DNA of 64,000 nucleotides from Acetobacteraceae bacterium (GTDB lineage Bacteria > Pseudomonadota > Alphaproteobacteria > Acetobacterales > Acetobacteraceae): the NCBI GenBank assembly GCA_027482245.1, contig JAIXWG010000065.1, forward strand, positions 124,001 through 188,000. The letters are read 5' to 3'. The notes beneath the pieces are model-generated. The model had not been told where the DNA came from and made no database searches. It saw only the letters and a program-made list of their open reading frames with translations. Positions 46,177 through 56,534 of this stretch are shown here, piece after piece (position 1 is the stretch's first letter; the number at the start of each line of letters is the position of its first letter). A program made the position numbers and the translations under genes.

Positions 46177-47302
46177 CAACCTGCTGTCCCGCGCCGCGGT
46201 CATCGCGGTCGCGACCCTGTTCGGCCTGACCTACAGCCTGAGCGCCTCCCTCATCGCATTGGACCTGGCGGGCCAGGGCCTCAGCGAATTCACCATCGGC
46301 GCCAATGCCGCGATGCATGCCGTCGGCGTCTTCGCCATGGCCTGGCTGCTGCCGCGGGTGGTGGTGCCGCTCGGCATCCGGCGCCTGGTCATCATCGCGC
46401 TGCTGCTGGCGGCCGCGGTACTGGTGGCCTTCCCGCTGCTGCGCCTGATCTGGGTGTGGTTCCTGCTGCGGTTGCTGATGGGCGCGGCGTCCGAGATCCT
46501 GTTCGTGATGTCGGAGACCTGGACCAACAGCCTGAGCACGGAGGAGAATCGCGGCCGCGCCATGGCGGCCTATACCGCCGCCATGTCCGTGGGCTTCGCG
46601 CTGGGGCCGCTGATGCTGTCCTTCCTCGGCACCCATGGCGCCCTGCCCTACATGGTCGGCGCCGGCATCGCGGTGGCGGCGACTCTGCTCGTCGCCTCCC
46701 CCCGCGTCGCCGCCCCGGCCTTCGAGACGCCGTCGCATGAAGGGCCGCTTCATTTCATGCGCCTCGCCCCCGTCGCCATCGCCGCGGTCGTGCTGAACGC
46801 GGCGATCGAGACGGCGGGGCTGTCATTCCTCGCCCTCTACGCCGTGCGGCTGGGCTGGGCGGAGGATCATGCGACCCAGCTGATGACCTGCATGATGGTC
46901 GGCGCCATCCTGCTGCAACTGCCGATCGGCTGGCTGGCGGACCGGATGGACCGGCTGCGCCTGGTGCGGCTGCTGGCGCTGGCGGCGGGGCTGGGGGCGC
47001 TGGCCTGGCCGGTGGCGCTGGCCAATCCCTGGTCCACCTACGCGCTGCTCTTCGCCTGGGGCGGCTGCTTCGTGGGCATCTACACGGTGATGCTAGCGGT
47101 GGTCGGCAGCCGGTTCCAGGGATCGGCGCTGGTGGGCGTCTATGCCGCCATGGGCTTCATGTGGGGCGCGGGTGCGCTGGCGGGGCCGGTGCTGGCGGGG
47201 CTGTCGATGGAAGCCGCGCCGCATGGCCTGGCCTTCTTCGCCGCCGCCATATGCTTCGCCTTCCTGGCCAGCACGCGGCTGCGGGGCACAGGCGCGGCGT
47301 AA
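46169..47302 (+). CDS. MFS transporter, 12 membrane segments
   Basis: 377 residues with about 12 hydrophobic segments. The first begins RAAVIAVATLFGLTYSLSASL. The inter-half loop is hydrophilic (AAPAFETPSHEGPLHFM), and an MFS motif A-like GWLADRMDRLRLVR follows in the second half. The EENRGRAMAAYTAAMSVGFALG segment resembles the YcaD/CsbX-type subfamily. The 8-base overlap with hyuB suggests it moves the hydantoinase substrate or product across the inner membrane. Confidence 0.88.
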   Translation: MPDNLLSRAAVIAVATLFGLTYSLSASLIALDLAGQGLSEFTIGANAAMHAVGVFAMAWLLPRVVVPLGIRRLVIIALLLAAAVLVAFPLLRLIWVWFLLRLLMGAASEILFVMSETWTNSLSTEENRGRAMAAYTAAMSVGFALGPLMLSFLGTHGALPYMVGAGIAVAATLLVASPRVAAPAFETPSHEGPLHFMRLAPVAIAAVVLNAAIETAGLSFLALYAVRLGWAEDHATQLMTCMMVGAILLQLPIGWLADRMDRLRLVRLLALAAGLGALAWPVALANPWSTYALLFAWGGCFVGIYTVMLAVVGSRFQGSALVGVYAAMGFMWGAGALAGPVLAGLSMEAAPHGLAFFAAAICFAFLASTRLRGTGAA

Positions 47303-47340
47303 CAACCGGTTACGCTGCGTTGCAGCAGATTGTGTTGACA
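47298..47340 (+). promoter_or_regulatory. RND operon control region: two inverted repeats and a -35 box
   Basis: CGTAAC/GTTACG (47298-47314, 5-base spacer) and GCTGC/GCAGC (47314-47326, GTT spacer) lie immediately upstream of a perfect TTGACA (47335-47340). The -10 is not clear. The repeats are candidates for binding of the TetR protein encoded at the end of this operon. The first overlaps the stop codon of the MFS gene. Confidence 0.4.
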
Positions 47341-47398
47341 TCGGGCGGAAACGCGCCAGTTTCCCATTCCGACAACCGACGCGTTTCATCGAGGTCGC

Positions 47399-48607
47399 AT
47401 GCAACCCTCCCCCGGTCCGCGACATGACCTGTCGCGCCGCCTGCTGCCTTGCCTCGCCCTGGTCGGCACCGTCGCCCTGCTGGCGTCCTGCGACGAACCG
47501 CCGAAGCCGGCGGCGGCGCAAGGCGCGCCGCCCGCGCCGCCCGCCGTCACGGTGGTGACGCTGGAACGCAAGGAAGTGCCGGTGACGACGACGCTGCCCG
47601 GCCGCACCGCGCCCTTCCGGGTGGCGGAGGTGCGCCCGCAGGTCGGCGGCGTACTGCGGGAGCGGCTGTTCACGGAAGGCGAACGCGTCTCCGCCGGCCA
47701 GCCCCTGTTCCAGATCGACCCCGCCACGCTGGAAGCCGCGGTGCGCCGGGCGGAGGCCGCGCTGGCGCGGGCGGAGGCGACGGAGCGCGCGGCCAATGGC
47801 ACCGCGACCCGCTACCGGTCGCTGGTGCAGGCGCAGGCGGTGTCGCAGCAGAACCTGGAGAATGCGGAGGCGACGCTGCGCCAGGCGCAGGCCGATGTCA
47901 TGTCCGCCCGCGCGGCGCTGGAGACGGCGCGCATCGACCTGGCCTTCACCCGCGTCTCCTCCCCCATCAATGGCCGCACGGGCCGGTCCACCGTGACGCC
48001 GGGCGCGCTGGTCACGGCCAACCAGGCGGCAGCGCTGGTCACGGTGACGCAGCTCGACCCGATCTATGTGGACGTGACGCAACCGAGTGCGGCGCTGCTG
48101 CAGCAGCGGCGTGACGTGGCGAGCGGCGCGCTGAAGCGGGATTCGATCGACCAGGCCAGCGCCTCCCTGATCCTGGAGGACGGGTCCCGCTACCCCCACC
48201 CCGGGGAGATCCAGTTCAGCGAGGTGATCGTCGACCAGGGCACGGGGTCCGTCACCATGCGCGCGGTCTTCCCGAACCCGGACCAGCTGCTGCTGCCCGG
48301 CATGTTCGTGCGCGCGGAAGTCGAGGAAGGCGTGACGGATCGCGCGCTGCTGGTGCCGCAGCAGGCGGTGTCCCGCACGCCCCGGGGCGAGCCCATGGCC
48401 TTCGTCGTCAATGCGCAGAATGTCGTCGAGCAGCGCATCCTCCGCACCGCCCGCGCGATCGGCACGGATTGGCTGGTGACGGAAGGCGTGGCCCCTGGCG
48501 ACCGGGTGGTGGTGGAAGGCGTGCAGCGCATCCGCCCCGGCGCGCGGGTGAACCCGACGGAACGCGGCGCCCCCGTGGCCCGCCCCGTGGCCTCGGCAGG
48601 CAGCTGA
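47399..48607 (+). CDS. RND efflux periplasmic adaptor (membrane fusion lipoprotein)
   Basis: 402 residues. The signal peptide ends in the lipobox LLASC, so it is anchored to the inner membrane. The AcrA/MexA layout is visible: [19 protein letters not shown] and [17 protein letters not shown] (first lipoyl half), a coiled-coil hairpin (about 110-175, [14 protein letters not shown] through [10 protein letters not shown]), [20 protein letters not shown] (second lipoyl half), and beta-barrel and membrane-proximal domains. GAGG precedes the start. It bridges the inner-membrane pump encoded next with an outer-membrane channel not encoded here. Confidence 0.94.
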   Translation: MQPSPGPRHDLSRRLLPCLALVGTVALLASCDEPPKPAAAQGAPPAPPAVTVVTLERKEVPVTTTLPGRTAPFRVAEVRPQVGGVLRERLFTEGERVSAGQPLFQIDPATLEAAVRRAEAALARAEATERAANGTATRYRSLVQAQAVSQQNLENAEATLRQAQADVMSARAALETARIDLAFTRVSSPINGRTGRSTVTPGALVTANQAAALVTVTQLDPIYVDVTQPSAALLQQRRDVASGALKRDSIDQASASLILEDGSRYPHPGEIQFSEVIVDQGTGSVTMRAVFPNPDQLLLPGMFVRAEVEEGVTDRALLVPQQAVSRTPRGEPMAFVVNAQNVVEQRILRTARAIGTDWLVTEGVAPGDRVVVEGVQRIRPGARVNPTERGAPVARPVASAGS

Positions 48608-48611
48608 GGCG

Positions 48612-51600
48612 ATGGCACGCTTCTTCATCGACCGCCCGGTCTTCGCCTGGGTGGTCGCCATCGGCATCATGCTGGCCGGCCTGCTGGCGCTACGCGCGCT
48701 GCCGGTCGCGCAGTATCCCGCCATCGCGCCGCCCGCGATCTCCGTGCAGGTCTCCTACCCCGGCGCCTCCGCCGAGACGGTGCAGAGCACGGTGGTGCAG
48801 ATCATCGAGCAGCAGCTGTCGGGCATCGACAACCTGCTCTACTTCTCCTCCAACACCTCCAAGGATGGCAGCGCCACCATCCAGCTGACCTTCGCGCAGG
48901 GCACCAACCCCGATGTCGCGCAGGTGCAGGTGCAGAACAAGGTGCAGCTGGCCACGCCGCGCCTGCCGCTGACGGTGCAGCAGCAGGGCATCCGCGTCAC
49001 CAAGTCGGGCAACAACTACCTGCTGGTGGTGGGCTTCGTGTCCACCGACGGGCGGATGGCGAATACCGACATTTCCGACTTCCTCGTCACTAGCGTGCAG
49101 GACCCGATCAGCCGCACGCCGGGTGTGGGCGACTACCAGGTCTTCGGCGCGCAGTACGCGATGCGCATCTGGCTGGATCCCGCGAAGCTGCTGAACTACG
49201 GCATGACGCCGGGCGATGTGGCGACCGCCGTGCGGGCGCAGAACGTGCAGGTTTCCTCCGGCGAGATGGGGGCCCTGCCCCAGGTGCCGGGGCAGATGCT
49301 GAACGCCACCATCATCGGGCCGTCCTACCTCCAGACCCCGCAGGAATTCGCCTCCATCCTGCTGCGCGTGCGGCCGGACGGGTCCCAGGTGCGGCTGCGG
49401 GACGTGGCGCGCGTCGAGATCGGGGCGGAGAACTACGCCTTCAGCACCCGCTTCAACGGCCAGCCTTCCGCCGGCATCGGCATCCGCCTGGCGAGCGGCG
49501 CCAATGCGCTGGACACCGCGAACAACGTCCGCGCGACGATCGAACGGCTGAAGCCCACCTTCCCCGCGGGGATCGAGATCGTCTACCCGCAGGACACGAC
49601 GCCCTTCGTCCGCCTGTCCATCACCAGCGTGATGCACACGCTGGTGGAGGCGGTGGTGCTCGTCTTCCTCGTGATGTTCCTGTTCCTGCAGAACTGGCGC
49701 GCCACGCTGATCCCGACGCTGGCGATCCCGGTGGTGCTGCTGGGCACCTTCGCGATGCTGTCGGCGGCGGGCTTCTCCATCAACTCCCTCACCATGTTCG
49801 GCCTGGTGCTGGCCATCGGCCTGCTGGTCGATGACGCCATCGTGGTGGTGGAGAATGTCGAGAGGCTGATGGCGGAGGAACACCTCTCCCCCATCGAGGC
49901 CACGCGCAAGTCGATGGACCAGATCACCGGCGCGCTGGTCGGCATCGGCCTGGTGCTGTCGGCGGTGTTCCTGCCGATGGCCTTCTTCGGCGGGTCCGTC
50001 GGCGTGATCTACCGACAGTTCTCCGTCACCATCGCCACCGCGATGGGCCTGTCGGTCGCGGTCGCGATCTTCTTCACCCCCGTGCTCTGCGCCACGCTGC
50101 TGCGCCCGCACAAGCCGGGCCAGGGGACGCGGGGCTTCTTCGGCTGGTTCAACCGCGGCTTCTACCGCGGGTCGAAGGTCTATGAACGCGGCATCCGCGG
50201 CAGCATGAAGCGGCCCTGGCGGATGATGGTGGTCTATGCCGCGCTGATCGGCGCGCTGGGCTATTCCTTCCTGCGCCTGCCCGGCGGCTTCCTGCCGAAT
50301 GAGGACCAGGGAACGGCCTTCATCCAGGTGATCTCCCCGCCCGGCGCCACCACCGAACGCACCCAGCGCACGCTGGATGAGGTGACGCGCTACCTGCTGG
50401 AGGAGGAGAAGTCGGTCGTCGCCTCCATCTTCACCATCAACGGCTTCAGCTTCGGCGGCCGCGGCCAGAATTCCGGCCTCGGCTTCATCAGCCTGCGGCC
50501 CTGGGCGGAACGGCCGGGGGAGGCCAACAAGGTGCAGGCGCTGACGGCGCGCATCAACCGGCGCTTCGCGGGCTGGCAGGATGCCATCGTCATCTCCTTC
50601 TCGCCCCCCGCCATCACGGAACTCGGCAACGCCACCGGCTTCAACTTCCAGCTGCTGGACCGCGCGGGGCTTGGCCATGCCGCGCTGATGGAGGCGCGCA
50701 ACCAGTTGCTCGGCCTCGCGGCGCAGAGCCCGGTCCTGACCGCGGTGCGGCCGAACGGGCTGAATGACGAAGCGCAGTTTCGCCTGCTGGTGGATTGGGA
50801 GCGGGCGAGCGCGCTGGGGCTTTCGATCACGGATGTGAACACGACGCTGTCCACCGCCTGGGGCGCCACCTACGTCAACGACTTCATGGATCGCGGGCGC
50901 ATCAAGCGCGTCTACATGCAGGGCGAGGCCGCGGCGCGCATGCTGCCTTCCGACCTCGATCGCTGGTTCGCGCGCAATGCCCAGGGGCAGATGGTGCCGT
51001 TCTCCGCCTTCGGGCGCGCGGAATGGGTCTATGGCTCGCCGCGGCTGGAGCGCTTCAACGGCATCGCGTCGCGGGAGATCCAGGGCCAGCCGGCGCCGGG
51101 CTACACCACCGGCCAGGCGATGGCGGAGATGGAGCGGCTGGCGGCGCAGCTGCCGCCGGGCATCGGCTTCGACTGGTCGGGGCTGAGCTTCGAGGAACGG
51201 CGTTCCTCCGGTCAGGCGCCGGCGCTCTACGCCATCTCGCTGCTCGTTGTCTTCCTGTGCCTGGCGGCGCTGTATGAGAGCTGGTCGATCCCGACGGCGG
51301 TGATGCTGGTGGTGCCGCTCGGCATCCTCGGCGCCGTGGTGGCCAGCATCCTGCGCGGCATGTCGAACGACATCTACTTCCAGGTCGGGCTGCTGACGAC
51401 GATCGGCCTGACGGCGAAGAACGCCATCCTGATCGTCGAATTCGCGAAGGAGGGCTTCGACCACGGGCGCAGCGTGATGGAGGCGACCGCCGTCGCGGCG
51501 CGGCAGCGCCTCCGGCCGATCATCATGACGTCGCTGGCCTTCACGCTGGGCGTCGTGCCGCTGGCGATCGCGACGGGCGCGGGGTCCGGCGGGCAGAACG

Positions 51601-51764
51601 CGATCGGCACGGGCGTGATCGGCGGCGTCGTCACCGGCACGGTGCTCGCCATCATCTTCGTGCCGGTCTTCTTCATGCTGGTGCTGCGGCTGTTTCGCAC
51701 CAAGCCGGCGCGGGCCAAGGACGGTGCTTCCCCCATGGCGGCGATTCCCGCACCCAGCGAGTGA
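48612..51764 (+). CDS. RND-family multidrug efflux pump, inner-membrane subunit (HAE1/AcrB type)
   Basis: 1050 residues, the normal length of HAE1 pumps. The start is [20 protein letters not shown]. Proton-relay residues lie in the helix-4 segment [18 protein letters not shown] (adjacent Asp pair). Helix 10 carries the Lys of [17 protein letters not shown]. The helix pattern is 1 + 5 + 1 + 5 with two large periplasmic loops. Such pumps extrude drugs, dyes and hydrophobic compounds using the proton gradient. It begins 4 bases after the adaptor stop, and its own stop overlaps the TetR start as GTGA. Confidence 0.96.
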   Translation: MARFFIDRPVFAWVVAIGIMLAGLLALRALPVAQYPAIAPPAISVQVSYPGASAETVQSTVVQIIEQQLSGIDNLLYFSSNTSKDGSATIQLTFAQGTNPDVAQVQVQNKVQLATPRLPLTVQQQGIRVTKSGNNYLLVVGFVSTDGRMANTDISDFLVTSVQDPISRTPGVGDYQVFGAQYAMRIWLDPAKLLNYGMTPGDVATAVRAQNVQVSSGEMGALPQVPGQMLNATIIGPSYLQTPQEFASILLRVRPDGSQVRLRDVARVEIGAENYAFSTRFNGQPSAGIGIRLASGANALDTANNVRATIERLKPTFPAGIEIVYPQDTTPFVRLSITSVMHTLVEAVVLVFLVMFLFLQNWRATLIPTLAIPVVLLGTFAMLSAAGFSINSLTMFGLVLAIGLLVDDAIVVVENVERLMAEEHLSPIEATRKSMDQITGALVGIGLVLSAVFLPMAFFGGSVGVIYRQFSVTIATAMGLSVAVAIFFTPVLCATLLRPHKPGQGTRGFFGWFNRGFYRGSKVYERGIRGSMKRPWRMMVVYAALIGALGYSFLRLPGGFLPNEDQGTAFIQVISPPGATTERTQRTLDEVTRYLLEEEKSVVASIFTINGFSFGGRGQNSGLGFISLRPWAERPGEANKVQALTARINRRFAGWQDAIVISFSPPAITELGNATGFNFQLLDRAGLGHAALMEARNQLLGLAAQSPVLTAVRPNGLNDEAQFRLLVDWERASALGLSITDVNTTLSTAWGATYVNDFMDRGRIKRVYMQGEAAARMLPSDLDRWFARNAQGQMVPFSAFGRAEWVYGSPRLERFNGIASREIQGQPAPGYTTGQAMAEMERLAAQLPPGIGFDWSGLSFEERRSSGQAPALYAISLLVVFLCLAALYESWSIPTAVMLVVPLGILGAVVASILRGMSNDIYFQVGLLTTIGLTAKNAILIVEFAKEGFDHGRSVMEATAVAARQRLRPIIMTSLAFTLGVVPLAIATGAGSGGQNAIGTGVIGGVVTGTVLAIIFVPVFFMLVLRLFRTKPARAKDGASPMAAIPAPSE

Positions 51765-52408
51765 CGCCCGTGCTGGATGAGGTGGCGGAAGCCCCCCGCC
51801 GCGCCCCGGGGCGGGAAAGGATGCCCGCGCCGGAGCGCACGCGCCTGCTGTGCGAGGCCGCGGAGCAGGTCTTCCTGCGGGACGGCTATGCGGAGGCCAA
51901 TCTGGATGAGGTCGCGCGGCTGGCCGGCATGTCCAAGCGGACGCTCTACCAGCACTTCCCCTCCAAGGCCGCGCTGTTCGAGGCCTGCATCGCCGCTGCC
52001 CTCGCCCCCCCGCCGCCGGAGCAGGAGGAGGCGGAGGCGCTGGAGCCGGCGCTGGTCGCGATGCTGCGCGGGGCGGGGACGCATCTGCTCAACGCCCGGC
52101 AGATCGCGATCTTCCGGCTGGTGATCGCGGAAGGGACCCGCACGCCCGAACTGGCGGAGGCCTTCCACCGCGCCGTCGTGAACAAGGGCGCTTCCGCCCT
52201 GCAACGGCGGCTGGAGCAGGAGATGCGGCGCGGGCGGCTGCGGTTGCGGGATGCGGAAGCGGGGGCGAAGATGCTGTTCGGCATGGCGCTCGGCGCCGCG
52301 CAGATCAAGCTGCTGCTGGGCTTGCGGGGCGCACCGGACCTGGGTGAGCTGGAGTCGCTGTCACGCCAGGCCGTGGCGCTGTTCCTGCACGGCGCGAGCG
52401 CGGCGTGA
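51761..52408 (+). CDS. TetR/AcrR-family regulator
   Basis: 215 residues from GTG 51761. The helix-turn-helix is [32 protein letters not shown], preceded by [17 protein letters not shown]. The C-terminal ligand domain is all helical and resembles the AefR-like C-terminal type. It is the last gene of the RND operon, translationally coupled to the pump gene, and would be produced together with it, giving negative feedback. Most AcrR regulators are instead divergently encoded. Confidence 0.92.
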   Translation: MTPVLDEVAEAPRRAPGRERMPAPERTRLLCEAAEQVFLRDGYAEANLDEVARLAGMSKRTLYQHFPSKAALFEACIAAALAPPPPEQEEAEALEPALVAMLRGAGTHLLNARQIAIFRLVIAEGTRTPELAEAFHRAVVNKGASALQRRLEQEMRRGRLRLRDAEAGAKMLFGMALGAAQIKLLLGLRGAPDLGELESLSRQAVALFLHGASAA

Positions 52409-52535
52409 CCTCTGAAAATTAAGTTTACTTTGAGCCTGATCACAATCGTGTCAGTCAACCCGGTAAGGGTTGGTTAGCGATTGTCAGGAATCGTCAGCCC
52501 CGACGACTGATCGAATCGATGCGGGGACGACGCCC

Positions 52536-54680
52536 ATGGATGGCCTGTCTGGACTGCCGCCCGCATCCCGAACCACGGATGGCCTGGGCGTGCGCGACGA
52601 ATTGGCGGTGTTGATCGAAACCCTGGGCCAGGCCGACCCGGCCCTGCCCAACCCCGCGCGGCGGCTGCTCGATGCGGTGGGGGTTGCCGTCTACACCACG
52701 GACGCCGCCGGCACCCTGACCTACTACAACGAGGCCGCGGCCAACCTCTGGGGCTGGCGGCCGGCGATCGGCGACCAGCGCTGGTGCGGGTCCTGGCGCA
52801 TCCTGGCGCCGGAGGGGTCGCTGCTGCCGCATGACCAGTGCCCGATGGCGGTGTGCCTGAAGGAAGCGCGCGCGGTGCGCGGGGCCTGGGCCTTCGCGGA
52901 ACGGCCGGACGGCAGCCGCATCCCCTTCGCGCCCTTCCCCTCCCCGCTGCGGGAGGCGGATGGGCGGCTCGTCGGTGCAGTCAACGTGCTGGTGGACATC
53001 AGCGGGCTGAAGGCGGCGGAGAACCGGCTGGCGCAGTCGGAAGCGCGCTTCCAGACGGCGCAGGAGATCTCGCCGGAAGGCTTCGTGGTGCTGGCCCCCG
53101 TGCGCGATTCGCGCGGCAGCATCGTCGATTTCCGCATCGACTACGCGAATGGCGCCGCCACGCGGCTGCTCGGCCTGCGGGCGCGCCGCGGGCGCGAATC
53201 GGGCGCGCGGCTCAGCCTGGTGCTGCCGATGCACTTCACCGGGCCGGGCGGCGTGCTGGCCGAGTACATCGCGGTGCTGGAGACCGGCACCGTCAGCATC
53301 CGCGAACGCGGCGCCGGCGATGGCCAGGGCGCGCGCAGCTTCCGCAGCCGCGCCGTGCGGCTGGACCAGGGCGTCGCCGTGTCCTTCGAGGATGTGACCG
53401 CCCGCCGCCGTGTGGAGGCGCGGGCGCGCTTCCTGGCGGAGCATGACGAGGTGACGGGCCTGCTGAACGGCAGCGGCCTGCGCCGCCGCCTGGAATCGCT
53501 GCAGGACCGGGATGACGGCACCGCCATCCTGCTGGTCAGCCTCGACGGGCATCGCGGGTCGCTGGGCCGTGCGGCGGCGGAGGAGGCGATCCGCGTCGCC
53601 GCCTCGCGCATCGCGCGCCGCCTGCCGCATGGTGCCGTGGCGGCGCGGATCGGGGCGGATGACTTCGCCATCCTGGCGGCGGGCTGCCCGCCCGTGGCCG
53701 TGCACGAACTTTCCGCCGCCATCCTGCGCGACCTGGCCGTGCCGGTGGCGACGCCGGAGGCGCCGGTGATGCTGGCGGCGCGCGTCGGCGTCGCGGCGTC
53801 GGAAGGGGAGACGGACCCCGATGCGCTGATGCGGGACGCGGAGCTGGCGCTGGCCGCGGCGCGGCAGGGCTCGGGCGACCGCCTGGCCATCTTCGCCCCC
53901 GCCGCGCTGCGCGGCGCGCAATCGATCCGCCAGGCGGAAGCCGACCTGCGGCTGGCGCTGCACGAACGTCAGATCGAGGTCCACTACCAGCCCATCGTCT
54001 CCACCGCGACGCGCACGCTGGCGGGGTTCGAGGCGCTGGCCCGCTGGCGGCATCCGAGCCGCGGCTTCGTCTCCCCCGGCGAATTCGTCCCCCTGGCGGA
54101 GGAGACGGGGCTGATCACGCAGCTCGGCGACCAGGTGCTGCGCCAGGCGTGCCGGGAGGCGGCCGGCTGGCCCTCCCACCTCCGCGTCACGGTCAACATC
54201 AGCCCGACCCAGCTGCGGGAGGAGATGCTGCCGCGCCTCGTCGCCGATGCGCTCAGCGCCAGCGGGCTGCCCGCGCGGCGGCTGGAGCTGGAGCTGAGCG
54301 AGGTGACCTTCCTCGGTGACGAACGCGCCGCGGCGCATGCGCTGGCGACGCTGCGCACGCAGGGCGTGGCGCTGGCGCTGGACGATTTCGGATCGGGCTT
54401 CTCCTCCCTCGCGCAGTTGCGGAGCTTCCCGGTGGGGCGCGTGAAGATCGACCGCAACCTGGTCGTCGGCGTCGATACGCAACGGGAGGGCGCGGCGATC
54501 ATCCGCGCCATCATGCGGCTCGCCGCCGATCTCGGCCTGGCGACGACGGCGGAGGGCGTGAACACCCAGGCGGAATTCGACCGCCTGGCGGTGGAGGGCT
54601 GCGCGGAGGCGCAGGGCTTCCTGTTCAGCCCCGCGCAGCCGGCTTCCGCCATCCCCGGCATGCTCGCGCGGTTCGGGTAG
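52536..54680 (+). CDS. PAS-GGDEF-EAL protein with degenerate GGDEF motif
   Basis: 714 residues from ATG 52536; TTG 52470 is an in-frame alternative. Two PAS-like sensor regions (about 40-158 and 168-290) are followed by a GGDEF-fold domain (about 300-455) in which the active-site motif is GADDF (373-377), so cyclase activity is unlikely. The EAL domain (about 465-714) keeps its core: EAL (499-501), N554 in VNISPTQL, E589, DDFGSG (616-621), K637, E673 and QGF. It is therefore most likely a c-di-GMP phosphodiesterase tuned by the PAS and degenerate GGDEF domains. No membrane segment is seen. Confidence 0.9.
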   Translation: MDGLSGLPPASRTTDGLGVRDELAVLIETLGQADPALPNPARRLLDAVGVAVYTTDAAGTLTYYNEAAANLWGWRPAIGDQRWCGSWRILAPEGSLLPHDQCPMAVCLKEARAVRGAWAFAERPDGSRIPFAPFPSPLREADGRLVGAVNVLVDISGLKAAENRLAQSEARFQTAQEISPEGFVVLAPVRDSRGSIVDFRIDYANGAATRLLGLRARRGRESGARLSLVLPMHFTGPGGVLAEYIAVLETGTVSIRERGAGDGQGARSFRSRAVRLDQGVAVSFEDVTARRRVEARARFLAEHDEVTGLLNGSGLRRRLESLQDRDDGTAILLVSLDGHRGSLGRAAAEEAIRVAASRIARRLPHGAVAARIGADDFAILAAGCPPVAVHELSAAILRDLAVPVATPEAPVMLAARVGVAASEGETDPDALMRDAELALAAARQGSGDRLAIFAPAALRGAQSIRQAEADLRLALHERQIEVHYQPIVSTATRTLAGFEALARWRHPSRGFVSPGEFVPLAEETGLITQLGDQVLRQACREAAGWPSHLRVTVNISPTQLREEMLPRLVADALSASGLPARRLELELSEVTFLGDERAAAHALATLRTQGVALALDDFGSGFSSLAQLRSFPVGRVKIDRNLVVGVDTQREGAAIIRAIMRLAADLGLATTAEGVNTQAEFDRLAVEGCAEAQGFLFSPAQPASAIPGMLARFG

Positions 54681-54689
54681 GGCAGTCCC

Positions 54690-56087
54690 CTACCCCACCT
54701 CCTCGATCCGCACCGGGAAGGCGCCTGCCAGATCGTCGCATTCGGCGACGTGGTAGATGCTGTAGCGCCACGCCGATCCCGCCGGCAGTTCGGGCGGCGT
54801 GAAGGGGAAGGCGATGTTGCCGCCCGTGGAGAGCCGCCCCGGGAAGCCGAAATGCAGCAGGTTCTGCTTGGCGACGCCGATGATGGCCTTGGCGGTATCG
54901 GCATCGGCCGCGATGCATTCCAGCAGGAAGAACACCTCCGCCGGCGTGGGCAGGCCTTCGCGCGCGCCGGGGAACAGGTTCGTCTCCCCGGTGCCATAGG
55001 CGCGGAAGCGGAGGTCGTAGTCGCCCGCGCCGGGCAGGATGTCGGCGACGATCTTGCGGACGCCGGCCGCGATGCTGTCGCGCTGCTCGATCACGCGGGG
55101 GTCGGTGGTGCTGGCCAGCAGTACCGCGCGTTCCCCCACCCAGGTCGCGCCCTCCACCTTGATGCTGTGCTGGCGCGCCGGCACCCAGGTGGCGCCGGAG
55201 ACGCGGACGCGGCGGTCGTCGATCGCCTCGTACACCGCCTCCGTCGTGTCCATCATCCCCTCGGGCTCATGCACCCGCAGCGGGTCCGCCTGTTCGTAGA
55301 GGCTGTGCGCGGCGACGGAGACGGGGGTCGCGGCGCGCGCGGGGTTCATGCTCTCCAGCTCGAAGCTGTCGCCCGTCAGCGTGCCGAGCATTGCGTCCCG
55401 CCCGCCGGGGACGCAGCAGAGCGAGGTGCATTCGATGATCTTCGCCATGTGCGTCGCCGGGCCGGGCGCGTAGCCCAGCATCAGCGGCACGGCGGCGAAG
55501 ACGGCGGTATCGCAGGCGCGGCCGGCGAGCACGATGTCGGGCTCCATCGCCAGCGCGCGCAGGAAGGCTTCCGTCCCCATCTGGCCGACGATGTGCGCGG
55601 CGCCATCGATCGTCTCCGCCGTCAAGGCGCCGATGCCCCCGATGGGCTGCACGCGCCCGGCCTGCGCCATCGCGCGCAGCCAGGCGCGGTCCATGTCGGC
55701 GCCGATGATGGCGACGCGCAGCCGAAGCCCATCCTCCTTCGCGATGGCGCGGATCATCGCCAGCGCCTGGTCGAGATGCGGTGTCGCGCCGGCGGTGCCC
55801 GCGCTGCCGATGATGAGCGGCACGCCCAGCTGCCGCGCGCCCTGGATCACCAGCCGCAGGTCGCGCTTGGTGATCGCCGGGCTCGTCGCCAGCCTTCCGC
55901 CGCCGAGATAGGCGGGGCCGACATCGATGGAGCCCATGTCACAGCCCAGCACATGCGGATCACGCGCCAGGCCCGCCTTCAGCGCGGCCTCCGGGATGCC
56001 ATTGCCGAGCTGGCCGGAGGCGGCGAGCACGCGCAGCGCCTGGCCGGGCCTCGGGCCCTTGTCCATCAGCTTCCCGACGACACTCAC
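54690..56087 (-). CDS. AtuA-like (DUF1446) acyclic terpene utilisation family protein
   Basis: 465 residues. Family landmarks include RVLAASGQLGNGIPEAAL, VLGCDMGSIDVGPAYLGGG, IIGSAGTAGATPHLDQAL, VLAGRACDTAVFAAVPL and the RFRAYGTGETNLFPGAREG region. AtuA is required for citronellol/geraniol degradation in Pseudomonas, but its biochemistry is unsettled and distant members occur widely without terpene genes. The gene overlaps the DUF4387 gene (4 bases) and is divergent from a Bug receptor, a frequent trio. The substrate may be a carboxylate bound by that receptor. Confidence 0.85.
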   Translation of the reverse strand: MSVVGKLMDKGPRPGQALRVLAASGQLGNGIPEAALKAGLARDPHVLGCDMGSIDVGPAYLGGGRLATSPAITKRDLRLVIQGARQLGVPLIIGSAGTAGATPHLDQALAMIRAIAKEDGLRLRVAIIGADMDRAWLRAMAQAGRVQPIGGIGALTAETIDGAAHIVGQMGTEAFLRALAMEPDIVLAGRACDTAVFAAVPLMLGYAPGPATHMAKIIECTSLCCVPGGRDAMLGTLTGDSFELESMNPARAATPVSVAAHSLYEQADPLRVHEPEGMMDTTEAVYEAIDDRRVRVSGATWVPARQHSIKVEGATWVGERAVLLASTTDPRVIEQRDSIAAGVRKIVADILPGAGDYDLRFRAYGTGETNLFPGAREGLPTPAEVFFLLECIAADADTAKAIIGVAKQNLLHFGFPGRLSTGGNIAFPFTPPELPAGSAWRYSIYHVAECDDLAGAFPVRIEEVG

Positions 56088-56395
56088 AGCACCACCCCCA
56101 GCAGCGGCGCATGCTGCTGCGCGCCATAGACATCGGAATCACCAGGCGATCCCGCCACCACCGGCCGGTCCAGCACCACCTTGATGGCATGGGCGGCGGC
56201 GTAGGGGATGACCTCCACCGTGGTGGCGGAAACGCCGTAGAGCCGCGCCATCGATTCCCGCGTCATCGCCGGGGATGCCAGCGCCTCCCGGAACGTCGCG
56301 TCATCGGCGAAGAGGATGTCGAGCGTGCAGTGCAGCGGCCCCGCATTCTTGCTGCGGATCACCCGCGCGATGTCGATCAGCCGTCGGCCACCCAT
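56084..56395 (-). CDS. DUF4387 family protein
   Basis: 103 residues. The sequence IDIARVIRSKNAGPLHCTLDILF is the hallmark of DUF4387, a small family usually fused to or coupled with AtuA/DUF1446 proteins, as here through an ATGA overlap. The fold and the reaction are unknown. It probably forms a complex with the downstream AtuA-like protein. The divergent gap of 139 bases to the Bug receptor gene should hold the promoters of both units. Confidence 0.82.
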   Translation of the reverse strand: MGGRRLIDIARVIRSKNAGPLHCTLDILFADDATFREALASPAMTRESMARLYGVSATTVEVIPYAAAHAIKVVLDRPVVAGSPGDSDVYGAQQHAPLLGVVL

Positions 56396-56534
56396 GCTGG
56401 CACGTTCCCCCGTATCCTGGACGGCGGATGCTCCGCCCCACGGCGCGACGGGTCAACCCGCGCTTGACGTCACGCCTTGGCGTCCGGACAGTTTCGGGCG
56501 ACGCGCCGCCAAGGCGCGCGAGGAGGATGCGGCC

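Noticed and set aside
48690-51464. A 924-codon minus-strand frame opposite the RND pump
   Set aside because: A His/Arg/Gln-rich shadow of a highly conserved pump gene.
52409-52535. A sigma70 promoter in the AT-rich leader of the PAS-GGDEF-EAL gene
   Set aside because: TTTACT is present, but no -10 box lies at 16-18 bases, so I could not support a specific promoter.
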